Below are positions 10,496-20,499 of a stretch of DNA of 30,468 bases, one piece after another. Position 1 is the stretch's first letter, and every line of letters starts with the position of its first letter. The notes under the pieces were generated by a model that ran no database searches, was not told the DNA's origin, and saw only the letters and a list, made by a program, of their open reading frames with translations. The position numbers were made by a program, and so were the translations under genes. The DNA lies in the NCBI GenBank assembly GCA_036897095.1, contig JAYMSP010001599.1, forward strand, positions 1 through 30,468, written 5' to 3'. This DNA comes from Plantago elongata. Taxonomy: Eukaryota; Streptophyta; Magnoliopsida; Lamiales; Plantaginaceae.

Positions 10496-11709
10496 ATGGA
10501 TGATTCCCGTGGTCGGCCTCCTTTGCCGACTCCGGTCCCTTTCTCAGGTTTGAGACCTCCTCAAACAGAGCCCAATTTCTTCTTTCCTCCCTTGCCCCAA
10601 AACCCTAATCCCAAATTTGTCACTCCTAACCCTATTCAAGACTTGGCTTATTCTACTACTCGTCTGGACAATTTCTTTCATTCTCCGTCTGTACCAGAGA
10701 CTCCGGTTAACTTCCTCCAAGTAGTACAGAAATGAAAGGCAGGGTACTTTAGCTTCGTCTGCTCATGGAAAAGCTCCAACCTCATTTCTGGATTTGGTGA
10801 ATAATTCTCCCCAAATCATTCAGCCGAAAATCAAATCGTTGCAAAGAGCTTTGCCTAGTATCTCTTTTACTGCTTCTGAAATTGCTACCTTGTCTGCTCC
10901 TTTTCATCTTACTCTTGTTGGCAAGTTCACGGATGCCGTACCCCTCCCAAAATTGGTGAAGTTGTTGCTGATTTTATGAAATTCTCTCTTAAAAAAAGGA
11001 TTCAACATAAGCTTCTTGGATTCTAGACACTTAATTATTAGACTTCTACTTTTTTTGGAAGAAGATTACACAAAGATTTGGCTTAAAAGTTCTCTGTTTA
11101 TTGCTGGAAGTACCCTGAGATTAGCTAAATGGACTCCGCTCTATACCCCTGAAATGGAATCTACTTTAGTACCATGCTGGATTACCATAAAAAAAACTTC
11201 CCATAATGTTATTTCATAATCAAGCCTTGTTTGAAATTTCTAAACTAGTTGGAACACCTTTGAGAATGGATCAATCAACTGCACAGAGAACTGTTTTGAA
11301 CAAAGCTAGAATATGTGTAGAATTATATGCCTCTGTGGAACCTCCTACTTCTATTTGGCTGGATGTGGCTGGTATTGGTCATGAAATTTCCATTGAGTAT
11401 GATAAATTTCCTGATTTCTGTACTCATTGTAAAAAACTTGGTCTTTCTTTGCCTTATTGTTATGTGAAAATTCCTGGTCTTAAGTCTTGGGATGTTAATG
11501 GAAATAAGGATTGTCATAACATAGTTGCTAGAAGGCAGAATGTTGTGGTAGATCCATCTTTGGAAGGAACTGATAAAGATCCAGTTCCGGAGGCTCCAGA
11601 TTGTGATAATAACTTTACTGTTGTTCAAAATAAACAAAGAAGGAAGAGAGCTACAAAAGATGTTTATGGCAGACCTATCATTTTGAGAAGGAACAATTGG
11701 AACACTAAC
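10496..11709 (+). pseudogene. LINE ORF1, N-terminal part (DUF4283 and degenerate zinc knuckle)
   Basis: ORF1 is the RNA-binding protein of plant L1 elements. The first frame starts MDDSRGRPPLPTP, a Pro-rich N-terminus. A frameshift near 10,730 moves to the frame with SFLDLVNNSPQ. A break near 10,965-11,015 leads to DSRHLIIRLLLFLEEDY, and another in the A8 run near 11,191 leads to LVGTPLRMDQSTAQRTVLNK. These pieces together follow the DUF4283 pattern (LDSRHLIIR, KWTPLYTPEMEST, VGTPLRMD). The knuckle FCTHCKKLGLSLPYC has Leu where the family has the metal-binding His. The apparent TAG stop at 11,710 is the first three bases of the inserted TIR element, not an ORF1 stop. Confidence 0.8.
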
Positions 11710-11724
11710 TAGACCAGGCAATCA

Positions 11725-12118
11725 GGTCATTCGAATCGGGTCAATTTGGGTCGGGTCATTCTCGTCCGCCTTTTATTTCAGATCATTTTCGGGTCAGATC
11801 GGGTTTGGGTTCGGATGATGATCAGATTTGGGTCGTTTCAGATTACTGATATTTCGGATCGCTTTGGATCGGATAATTTCGAATTGGGTCACTTCACATC
11901 CCGATCATTTCGGGTTCAGATGTTATTCGGATTTGAGTCCTTTCGGATTAAAAATTGAAAAATCCGATCGTTCCGGGTCGACTATTTTTGGATTTGGGTG
12001 TTATTTGGGTTTGGGTCCTTTCGTATTAAAAAAGTTCGGATTGTTTCGAGTCAAATATTTCCGGATTTGGGTCATTTTCGAACTAAAATATTTCGGATTG
12101 TTTCGAGTCGAATATTGA
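11725..12118 (+). repeat. Left subterminal array of degenerate GGGTCATTTCGG units
   Basis: The stretch is built almost entirely from variants of TCGGGTCATTTCGGATCGG and TTTGGGTCG. Open frames across it are composition artefacts. Confidence 0.8.
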
Positions 12119-12169
12119 GGTAGTTTTATGCAATGTACATTTTAAATATACTATACAATAATACTTTGT

Positions 12170-12620
12170 TATCGTTGGTTGATGGTTCTCTCTCTTATGG
12201 AGGACATGGATTTTCGGGTCTCACATATTTTTCGTGAGGGGAATGATGTTGCTGATGCGCTTTCTAATCATGATAGTGACGGTTTCTGGTTCTATGCACC
12301 AGATTTCATTCTTCCCCATATTGGTAGAGATATGTCTTATCAACCTAATTATCGGTTTACGCAACATTAACACTCTTTCCCTGCCATGGGTTTTTCTCAT
12401 TGGGTTTTTCTATGGTGGGTTTTAACGAGGCATGCGGTTGCAACCTTGGGCTTTTTGCTCAAGGGTAGATGGGGGCTGTCTTTGTTCGCTTTCGCTTTTG
12501 CATTTATTTTCTCTCTTCACTACCCGCCTGTGGGTTCAGCTTGAGAGTTTTCTTTAATTTCTTGTGGTACTTTTCATTTTTTTTCTTAATACAAAGTTCA
12601 ATTCATTGAAAAAAATTATT
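12170..12620 (+). pseudogene. 5'-truncated LINE tail with RNase H C-terminus
   Basis: The frame from 12,179 contains FRVSHIFREGNDVADALSNH, the C-terminal RNase H motif of plant L1 ORF2. It ends at 12,370, followed by a 3' UTR and an A-rich end near 12,608-12,615 (CATTGAAAAAAATTATTG). CTTTGTT at 12,164-12,170 and 12,629-12,635 may be a target duplication but is short. It differs from the equivalent segment of the host LINE at 19,170-19,230, so it is a second LINE copy nested in the TIR element. Confidence 0.7.
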
Positions 12621-13379
12621 GAAAGTCTCTTTGTTCTAACTTCTAACTTGTGAAAGACTTTTCTAATTAGAGTTTCGTTACTTTGCGTTTGAAGTGACAA
12701 AGACATGAGGATGTAATGAGTTTGCTAGTTACTATGCAATATGCTTTAGGGAAATGTACCAGAATATGTAGTCCTTTTCATTTCAATGATCGTGTTTCTT
12801 CTTATATTGTATTTTTGTCTAAGACCTGTTAATCAATATAATGTTTCTGCAAGTGAATTATTCAATGGTTTACGAGGAGTTTGAAGTCATATTCAAATAA
12901 TTGATAGATGATGGAAAACGTATACTAATATAACTTAACTGCTTGATGAACTTATATGCAATTCAATTACATCTACATTTTCTTTTAATTTTTTTAAGTA
13001 GAGTACTAAAAGGAACAAGTTTGTTGGATAAACTTTAAAAGTCATCCTTTTTAGAAGATTGAAAAATTTAGTGAAAAAAAAGAAAAAAAGCATATCATTC
13101 GTAGCATGTTGCGATCATTCTAGTTTTATAATAGTAGCATTCAAGATTAATGTCTATGGAATCTTTTTATCGAGGTGAATTCAAAAATATGTTAAAAATA
13201 TTTTTTTAATTTTTGTAAATAAAATTATATGAGATTTAATAAAAGAGATACTTCATGTCCAACCAACTTTCCTATAGTACAATAAAAAATCTAGATTATA
13301 TACAATAACTTTAGTTTATTCCCTACATCAACATGTTATAAGAGGTTCATGCTTTAAACGGTGCCATATAGTAATGGAA

Positions 13380-13868
13380 TACATTGTGATACTTGTGATT
13401 TCGCGTCAAATCTAATTCGGGTCATTTCGAATAGTTTCAGTATGCGTCGGATGATTCGTGTCAATTCTAATACGGGTCATTTCAAATCGAATGATTATGG
13501 GTCAATTCTAATTCGGATAATTTCGGACCAGATGATTTGGGTCAATTTGGATTGGGTAAATTCGGATCGGGTTATTTTAGGTCAATTTGAAACTCGGGTC
13601 ATTTCGGGTCGCGTGGTTTCAGGTTAATTCTAATTTGGGTCATTTCGGATCGGTTCTATTCATATCATTCTAATTGGGTCGCTTCGGATACACTGGGTCA
13701 ATTCGTGTTTCGAATCATTTTCGGGTATCACAATTTCGGGTCATTTTCAGATTCGGACTGGGTCTCGGATCATTTTCGGGTATGACGAACGTGATAATTT
13801 CGAATCTACTTTTGGGTTCAGGTTGGATCATTTCAGATCGAAGTTTCGGGTTTGGGTCAATACTGCCG
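13380..13868 (+). repeat. Right subterminal array of degenerate GGGTCATTTCGG units
   Basis: It has the same motif family and the same strand orientation as the array at 11,725-12,118. It ends directly at the right terminus of the TIR element. Frames in it encode no protein. Confidence 0.8.
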
Positions 13869-13882
13869 GGTCTAACACTGAC

Positions 13883-14077
13883 CCCCCTCCCCAAGTTAAT
13901 AATCTTGCAGGCAACAACGAGGAAGTACCAGCCCAAGAAGGAAGGATTAGTGATACTTCTGATACTGAAGTGGTCTTTGCAGAGACCTTGCCTCAGCAAA
14001 ACAGCTTTCAAGCTTTGGAAAATGAAGAAGAAATTCATGGATCAGATACACACCTGGAGACTGAGGAGGCATACTTT
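13883..14077 (+). pseudogene. LINE ORF1, middle part
   Basis: This acidic, disordered-looking linker is read in the frame of NTD-PPPQVNNLAGNNEE and continues to QQNSFQALENEEE, a typical motif of plant L1 ORF1 C-terminal regions. It joins the upstream part at the ACACT target duplication in the same codon phase. It ends with GCA TAC TTT at the second insertion. Confidence 0.75.
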
Positions 14078-14652
14078 TTTTTTTTTTTTAAAGAAAGAGA
14101 GCAAAAGCTCTCGGGTTTATATATAATATGCTAATCAAGGCGGTTTAAAGGAACCCGCGAACATCAAAAGTCGTAAGATAATTACATCCCACCAAAATAT
14201 CCAACTAGCTAACCTAGCTATCAAGGATAAATCATTTACAAAATATACTTGAACCTTACAAGACTTAGTCATATTATACAAAACATAAGTAACAGAAGTC
14301 TTGCAATAGTTCTCAAAAGGTTCGTTTCGTGCCAACATGCCCAATAGGCCAGGCCTCCTGCCCTCTACCAAGCCAAAAATTCTGCCCACCTGCACAATCC
14401 ACCGATGCCCTTGCAGTTGCAATTTCTTTTTTAACCAAACTCTAGGTGATAGAGCTAAAAACAATGATTTGAGGCAAAAATGATTGACGATGACCCAATT
14501 TTGTCGATGTGAAGAATGCAGACGACCCAAAATTTCATACAACAGTTTTGTAGAAATCAGTTTGGTAACCTGTTCAAAGACTGACCTGCATCCCATGCCC
14601 GAGCCTTCAAAAATACAGATCCAACGCCAGCTTCCTTTCTTCAAAATACTTT
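14078..14652 (-). mobile_element. Antisense retrotransposed insertion with poly(A), nested in LINE ORF1
   Basis: The insertion is flanked by ATACTTT at 14,071-14,077 and 14,646-14,652. Read on the minus strand it ends in a poly(A) of about 15 (T run 14,075-14,089), the mark of target-primed reverse transcription. A 16-bp hairpin GAGAGC-AAAA-GCTCTC (14,097-14,112) precedes the poly(A). A frame without ATG is open on the minus strand from 14,644 to 14,135 (169 codons) but matches no family I know. No tRNA-type A/B boxes are seen. It could be a 5'-truncated LINE tail, a SINE-like unit or a processed transcript. Confidence 0.75.
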
Positions 14653-15222
14653 ATGCAATTTGGAATCCCAAATCAAAATAGTCAGCACTCCAACTACAGG
14701 AGATCTTTCTCTGATCAATTTGAGCAACATGTCAATGAAACTCCTTCTCACAACTACCCTCTGGAGAATTGTGGTAATGAAGAAAGAGATTCTTCTGATT
14801 CAGAAGATGGAAACTTTTACACTGAAAATGAGGAAGAGATACCTGATGCAACTCTAGTGGTAAATCAGTCAAAGGAGAGGGAGGTTTCTCTTCCCATTAA
14901 CAACTTGTTACATATGGTTAATTTTAATCCTGCATTTGAAAACTCACCACCAGAAGCTAACCATTTGTAGGATAAAAGAAGGCACTCCTTGAACAACACT
15001 CAAACTGAAAGATACTCTCCCACTCCTACTGAACAACCTGGCATAAGAATGCAATATGGGGAGTCTGATGGAGGTCAGCAGGATACAGAACCTGTTCATC
15101 AAAGACCGAGAACCTCTAACTTATAAAAGAAGAAAAATGCTAGTGCCACATCTTTGCCCACTGGTAACAGGCAAACTAGGAACTCCAAGGAATCTGGTAC
15201 AACCAATACCTTCTCGTTGTAA
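14653..15222 (+). pseudogene. LINE ORF1, C-terminal part
   Basis: This is an acidic, Ser/Asn/Gln-rich tail reading MQFGIPNQNSQHSNYR, in the same codon phase as the part before the insertion. An in-frame TAG at 14,968-14,970 is followed by plausible continuation (DKRRHSLNNTQTERYSPTP). A second in-frame TAA lies near 15,124. The true terminator is probably TAA at 15,220-15,222, which overlaps the ORF2 ATG. The two premature stops show that the copy is dead. Confidence 0.7.
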
Positions 15223-18200
15223 TGATTATACAAACTTGGAATGTTAGAGGGATAGGTAATTCTTTAACTCAACAAATACTTTGGTACTATCCGAATATTA
15301 TTAAGATGGATATTCTCATTATTTTGGAGCCTATGGTTCAATTAAATGAAGTGTTTTATTGTAAAACACTGGGTTTTCATAAAGTGATTAGCTATGGGAA
15401 TAATAAAATTTCGTTGTTTAGTAGGAATGGTGTTCTTGTAAATACTATACTAGATGAAGAACAGTTTTATATTGTAAAGTATCTGTTGCTTCCATAGCTT
15501 TAGATTGTCTCTTAAGTTGTGTTTATGCTATGTGTTCAAAGAGACAGAGATTGCCTTTATGGGATACCATAAGAAATATCTCTTCTCACTCTGAGCCTTG
15601 GTTTCTGGGTGGTGATTTTAATGTGATTTCTAACTAGTCAGAAAGGATTGGGGGTTCACCCCCAGACCTATCCTCCATGGCAAGACTTTTGCAATTGTAT
15701 TCTTGATACATGGCTGTTAGATGTTGGTTTTACTGGTTCTCCAGTAACTTGGGAGAGATCAGGAGGGGAGATCAAGCAAAGGTTAGACAGGATTCTTTTG
15801 AACAAAACATTGGGTAGATTTTTTTCCTTCTAATGTAATTTCTCATGGTTCTCTGAATGTTTCTGATCATAGACCTGTTACATTGAAATATGAAGTTCTA
15901 GCTATCACTAAAAAGGTAGGAGCCTTTAGGTTTAATAATATGTGGAGTCTGCATGCTGATTTCTTAGATGATGTCAAGGCTAATTGGTCTATCCCTACTA
16001 GGAACAGTGGTTTGAAAATGCTCAAAGAATAACTTTTTAGACTAAAGCAGTGCCTAAATTTGTGGAATAGACATAAATATGGTTACATTTTTGAAAAACT
16101 CAAGTCTTGTGAAGCCAAAGTTTTACAATGTGAAATTTTTGTGCTTACTGATCCTTTTGAACAAAAACAATATGGTTGCTTCCAAGGCTAGTTTTGCTGA
16201 GGCTTTACAAAGAGAAGAAGCTTTCTGGAAGCAAAAATCTTCTAGTAAATGGTTTTCAGATGGGGAAAGGAATACCAAACTGTTTCATGCTTCTGTGAAA
16301 AGAAAACACTCCAAATTGAAAGTTTGTGCTATCTTGCATAATAATTCTAGCTTTACTTCTCATGAGGATATTCAAACTTTTGCTATAGACTATTTTATAA
16401 ATTTGTTGGGTAATGGGCAATCTGTGACTCAACTACTAGACAACGCTTTGCATATTTGATACCCTCCCTTGTCACCTCTGAGAATAATGACTTGCTCAGT
16501 AAACCTCCTGATTTGTCTGAACTCAAACAAAGTTGTTTTCAATTTGAAAGCTGATTCTGCTGCTGGCCCTGATGGGTATTCTGGGCATTTTTTTTCAAAT
16601 ATGTTGGGACATTATCAAAGAAGATCTTTTAGAAGCTGTGCTAGGTTTTTTTTGTGGCACCCCTTTGCCTGCAAGCTTCTCTCATACTACTCTGGTTTTA
16701 ATTCCAAATAAACTCAATCCTGAGACTTGGGCATATTTCATGCCTATCAGTCTCTGCACCAATGTGCAAAAAATTATTTCAAAAATGTTAAATGATAGGA
16801 TGGCCTCTTTTCTCCCCTCCCTGATTTCAATGAATCAAAGTGGTTTTTAAAAAAATAGAGCCATATCTAATAATATATTGCTAGCACAGGAGCTTGCTTT
16901 AGCTATTGAAAGAAAAGTTAGGGAATCAAATGTGCTTGTCATAGTAGACCTAATGAAAGCCTATGATAGAGTTAATTGGGAGTTCTTGTTTGTTGTGCTG
17001 TCTGCTATTAGCTTTAGTGAGGCTTGCATTACCTAGTTTAAAAAGATTGTTATTTGTGCTTATTATAGCATTTTGTTCAATGGTGAATCATGTGGTTATT
17101 TCAAGCTACCAATGGCCTGAGAGAGGGTGATCACCTTTCACCTGCTCTCTTTATTATCATGAATGAATATTTATCTAGGTGTCTTAATGATTTATTTCAA
17201 CAAAACCGCTCTATGCATTTTCATATTCCCAAAGGTTTACAAGTTACTCACCTTGCCTATGCAGATGATTGCATTATTTTAAGCAATGGGAAACTTTCTA
17301 ACCTTAGGAAACTGAATGCTTTCATGATTCATTATGTTAATATCTCTATTCAGAAAGTGAATTTGTTAAAGAGTGGTTTCATTGCTGGAAACGATGTCAA
17401 TCTGTACAATATCTCTAACACTCTCGGTATGAGTTCTTTGACTTTTCCCTTTACCTACCAAGATGCTCCTATTAGTAAAGGTAGGAAGAGAGTAGACTTT
17501 GAATCCATTGTGAACAAAATAAGGCTAAATTTGAATGGTTGGAATATTGCTTCTCTCTCTCAGGGTAGTAGGCTTGGACTCATTAAGAGTGTGCTAAGTG
17601 ATGTTCCTGTTTATGTGCTGCAAGTTCTGGAACCTCCTCTCTCTGTTGTTAAAAAAATTAATTCCATCTTTGTTAGTTTTTTTTTGGGTACTAGTACTAC
17701 CAAAAGAAGAATTCATTGGACCAAGTGGTCAAATTAATGCTTTCCAGCATCTGAAGGTGGTTTGGGAGTTATTACTATTTTAGTATGTGCAAAGCTTTTT
17801 CTGTCAAGCTGTGGTTTAAATTTTGGAGAAACTCTTTCTCTTTGGTCTAATTTCATGCAAAAAAATATCTGATTACTGCTTGTGAAAACTTTACCTCTTT
17901 CAAAAGAACTGATTCTTATATCTGGAAAAGAATGGTAGGAACTCTGCATGTAGCACAAGATAATATTTTTTGGAGGTTTGGTACTGGCAGAATTTTCTTT
18001 TGGCTGGATGCTTGGTTTGTTCCTTTCCAAGCTATTTTTCTCCTTTTTGATGCTGCTCTGATCCCTATAGACTGGAACTCTACCATAGCTGATTGGCTAA
18101 CTGTTGATAATGTGTGGGATTGGCATAAACTGAGTGTTGCTTTACCTATATATGTTGCTACCAAAAATTTTCTGGAGTACCCTATTTCTCAGGTACAAAG

Positions 18201-19400
18201 CCAAGCCAATGTGGAAGATTTCCAATGATGGTAGGTTTTCAATTGCTTCTGCTAGGAACCTTCTGAGGATAGTAAAACCCTTTTCTGATATATACACTAC
18301 CTTTTGGCATACTTTTCTTTCTCCCACCATCTCAATTTTCTGGTGGAAATGTTGGAAGTACCAGTAGATAATGTACTGCAAAAGAAAGGTATGATCCTGG
18401 CTTCTACATGTATTTGTTGCAATTCTTTTGAAACTGTTGAGCATGTTCTTTTGCATAATAAAGAAGTGGCTAATGTCTGGAATTGGTTCTCAGGTCCTTA
18501 TGGCATTAATATTGATGTTAACCATAATCTGAAAGCTAGGTACTTGAGTTGGATCAATTCCTCTGATTTTGTTAAAGCAGGTCACATCAGGGCTTTGTTG
18601 CCTATTGTGATTACTTGGTTTGCTTGGAAAGCCAGAAATGATGCTAAACATGAGTGCATTAAAAAAGATGCTAGAATTTATCATTTTAAAAGTCATGAAG
18701 TATTTTCAATTGTGGCACTTAAGATTGCAGTTTTCTAGGGAACAGTGGAAAGGTGATCACTTTGTTGCAAAGCTGTGGAATTTTACTTTCAGAATTACTC
18801 CTGTCAAACCCTTGGTTCTCATTTATTGAAAAAAAAACTTTGCAAAATTGGGTGATACTCAATACTGATGCATCTTAAATCACCAACCTCTGCAATGTTG
18901 CTTTGGGAGGCATTATCCGAGACTCAGATGGTAGATTCTTGCAAGCTTCTCAATGTTGCCTCCCTGAGCTGACCATTTTTGAAGCTGTACTAAAAGCTAT
19001 TGTTGTAGGTTTGAAACAAGCTAGATCCAAAGATTTCAGTAAAATCTTAATAGAGAGTGATTTCCATGGAGTCATAGAGCTCATTAAAAAGAACATGCAA
19101 GATGTTAACTGGAAATGGTGACAATATTTGAATGAGCTTTCTAGTCTTTGCAAGTAGAAGACTGTTGTTTTTGAGCATATCTATAGGGAAGGAAATTCTC
19201 TAGCTGATGCCTTGGCAAATGAAGCTCTTTTGTTAAAACTGAACATGAACCCTAACTTGATTATGTGCAGTAGAGCAGTTAAAAATGCTCTATATTCTGA
19301 CCAGACTGAAATACCATACATAAGAATTCAAAATGAGAACTCTCTGTTTTCTTATTCTTATCTTGGACTATCAAAATCTTGGTATCGTTTTGTCACATAA
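15222..19400 (+). pseudogene. LINE ORF2: endonuclease, reverse transcriptase, zinc-binding domain, RNase H (broken)
   Basis: ORF2 of plant L1 nicks target DNA and reverse-transcribes the element RNA. The endonuclease block starts TWNVRGIGNS (15,234 on). It continues in another frame with WFLGGDFNVI (about 15,600) and SDHRPV (15,861). A motif EPM stands where ETK is usual. The RT block shows SAAGPDGYSGHFF (about 16,555), PISLCTNVQKIISK (about 16,740), VDLMKAYDRVNW (about 16,945), GLREGDHLSPALF (about 17,118) and YADD (17,258-17,269). A zinc-binding region follows (FWRFGTGRIFFWLDAW at about 17,970; CICCNSFETVEH at about 18,410). RNase H shows ILNTDAS, IESD and YREGNSLADALANE. At least eight stops or frameshifts break it. 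Confidence 0.9.
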
Positions 19401-20345
19401 AAGGCTATTTATTAACTCACTGAGGGATGACAATGGTAGGAACAACTTGCTGAAGGCAAGAAAGGCATTGATAGCTTTCTATACTCCTTCAAACCTCCTT
19501 TCCTCCCACTGCCTGCTTTCTAAAACCTCTTCTTCTAAGAATTGTTATGCTTTGCAGCATTTAAGGGTTAAAATTAAGCTACCTATTACTGAAAGGCAGT
19601 TTTTTTTCTTTCTTTATGTCTAAAGGCCTACAGACCATGGCCAATTCTTTCAACTTCTGCACTTCTTTGCATCACTCTCAACTTTTTCCTTTGTGTAATA
19701 AATCAGTATACAACCCTTTGCTGATTTATCTTGTATATTTATGGTCTATAAAGAGATATGCTGATTTATTTATGATCTCACTCTCTCACAGAAACTTTGC
19801 TTATTGTTGGAATCCTGATTTCTTGTTAATTCTAGAGTGGTTATGGGAAGAAAAAGGCATGCTGTTGGGGTTGAAAAAAGCTGGCAGGAAAAAAAAAAAG
19901 AGAGAAGAAACAAAGAAAAGAAAATGGCAATAATGAAAGAATAGAAAAAGTGAGGAAGTTCTGAAAAAGGAGAAAGAAGAAATGTTTGATTGTTGTGTTT
20001 TAATCTTTATCATTTCTCTGTTTATGGAATTCTTGCACTATATTTATGATTTGTACTACATATGTGGTCTTAGGAGAAATTGTTACATTTTAATTACTTT
20101 GTAGAATGTAAAAAGTACTGTCTTTCATGCTCCTGTGGGCTGCTTGTTTTTATCTATTGGAGGATTTTTGGTTCACTGTGACTATCATATTTGAAGAGCA
20201 CTTTTTACAAAGTGTTGAGAAGGATTATGGAAAGGAGCATAGTATCACAGCTTGGCTACCTTTCTTCTGGAGGAGTTGTATTTTTGTAACTAATGGGACT
20301 CTATTGCCTAACTCTTTGCTAGAACAATCTTTTTTTAGGAACATC
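19401..20345 (+). other. Presumed LINE 3' untranslated region
   Basis: This AT-rich sequence follows the RNase H stop. It has purine-rich stretches (A11 at about 19,890, then GAGAGAAGAAAC) but no clean terminal poly(A). No gene or promoter is recognised. The LINE end is placed near 20,345 only because a different, dispersed repeat begins soon after. Confidence 0.4.
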
Positions 20346-20373
20346 TGATTGCCATAGCATTTAAATCGCTCCA

Positions 20374-20495
20374 TTTGGCTCGATGAACAGTGATTTGGCC
20401 TAAAATATACTTCAAATACTCCATTTCAATTCCAATCCAAATACAATTTTACCAAAATTTCATTCAAATTGTCATTTAAGTGTCATGTCAATCAA
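20374..20495 (+). repeat. Dispersed repeat, copy 1
   Basis: GGCTCGATGAACAGTGATTT and the following AT-rich 100 bp align with 28,899-29,010 in the same orientation (GACTCGATGAACAATAATTT). Both continue CCTAAAATATAYTTCAAATA. Identity is roughly 80 percent by eye. The repeat type is unknown. Confidence 0.65.
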
Positions 20496-20499
20496 CCCT

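Larger units (their letters stand above)
11710..13874. mobile_element. hAT-like TIR element inserted in LINE ORF1
   Basis: The ends are TAGACCAGGCAAT at the left and, reverse-complemented, TAGACCCGGCAGT at the right (11 of 13 match). They are flanked by ACACTAAC (11,702-11,709) and ACACTGAC (13,875-13,882), an 8-bp target duplication with one later change. The reading frame of ORF1 is codon-exact across the site. An 8-bp duplication with a TAG-type terminus suggests the hAT superfamily. No transposase is encoded. The interior holds two degenerate GGGTCATTTCGG arrays, a LINE tail and about 740 bp of AT-rich sequence with nothing recognisable (12,640-13,375). Confidence 0.7.
10410..20345 (+). 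mobile_element. Plant L1-type LINE, interrupted by two nested insertions
   Basis: A GC-richer leader and ATG at 10,496 open ORF1 (DUF4283 plus zinc knuckle). ORF2 follows at 15,222 with endonuclease, reverse transcriptase, zinc-binding and RNase H blocks ending at 19,400. Removing the insertions at 11,710-13,874 and 14,078-14,652 leaves about 7.2 kb, normal for a plant L1. Neither ends nor target duplication could be fixed. The 5' end is set by loss of LTR similarity near 10,405. The 3' end is set by the start of a dispersed repeat near 20,370. Confidence 0.8.

Noticed and set aside
11746-12118. Open frames of 70-96 codons in the GGGTCATTTCGG array
   Set aside because: They follow from the short repeat lacking stops in some frames. 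The peptides are repetitive and match nothing.
13361-13868. Open frames on both strands in the second array
   Set aside because: They are the same repeat artefact. Only the part after 13,883 continues as LINE ORF1.
11725-13868. CRISPR-like array
   Set aside because: The units are degenerate, lack constant repeats and unique spacers, and the DNA is plant nuclear.
14135-14644. 169-codon minus-strand frame as a real gene
   Set aside because: It has no ATG (TTG start), lies wholly in a retro-insertion, and no domain is recognised.
17734-18456. Minus-strand frames of 82-104 codons opposite LINE ORF2
   Set aside because: They are shadows of the RT/zinc-binding region, whose plus-strand motifs are clear.
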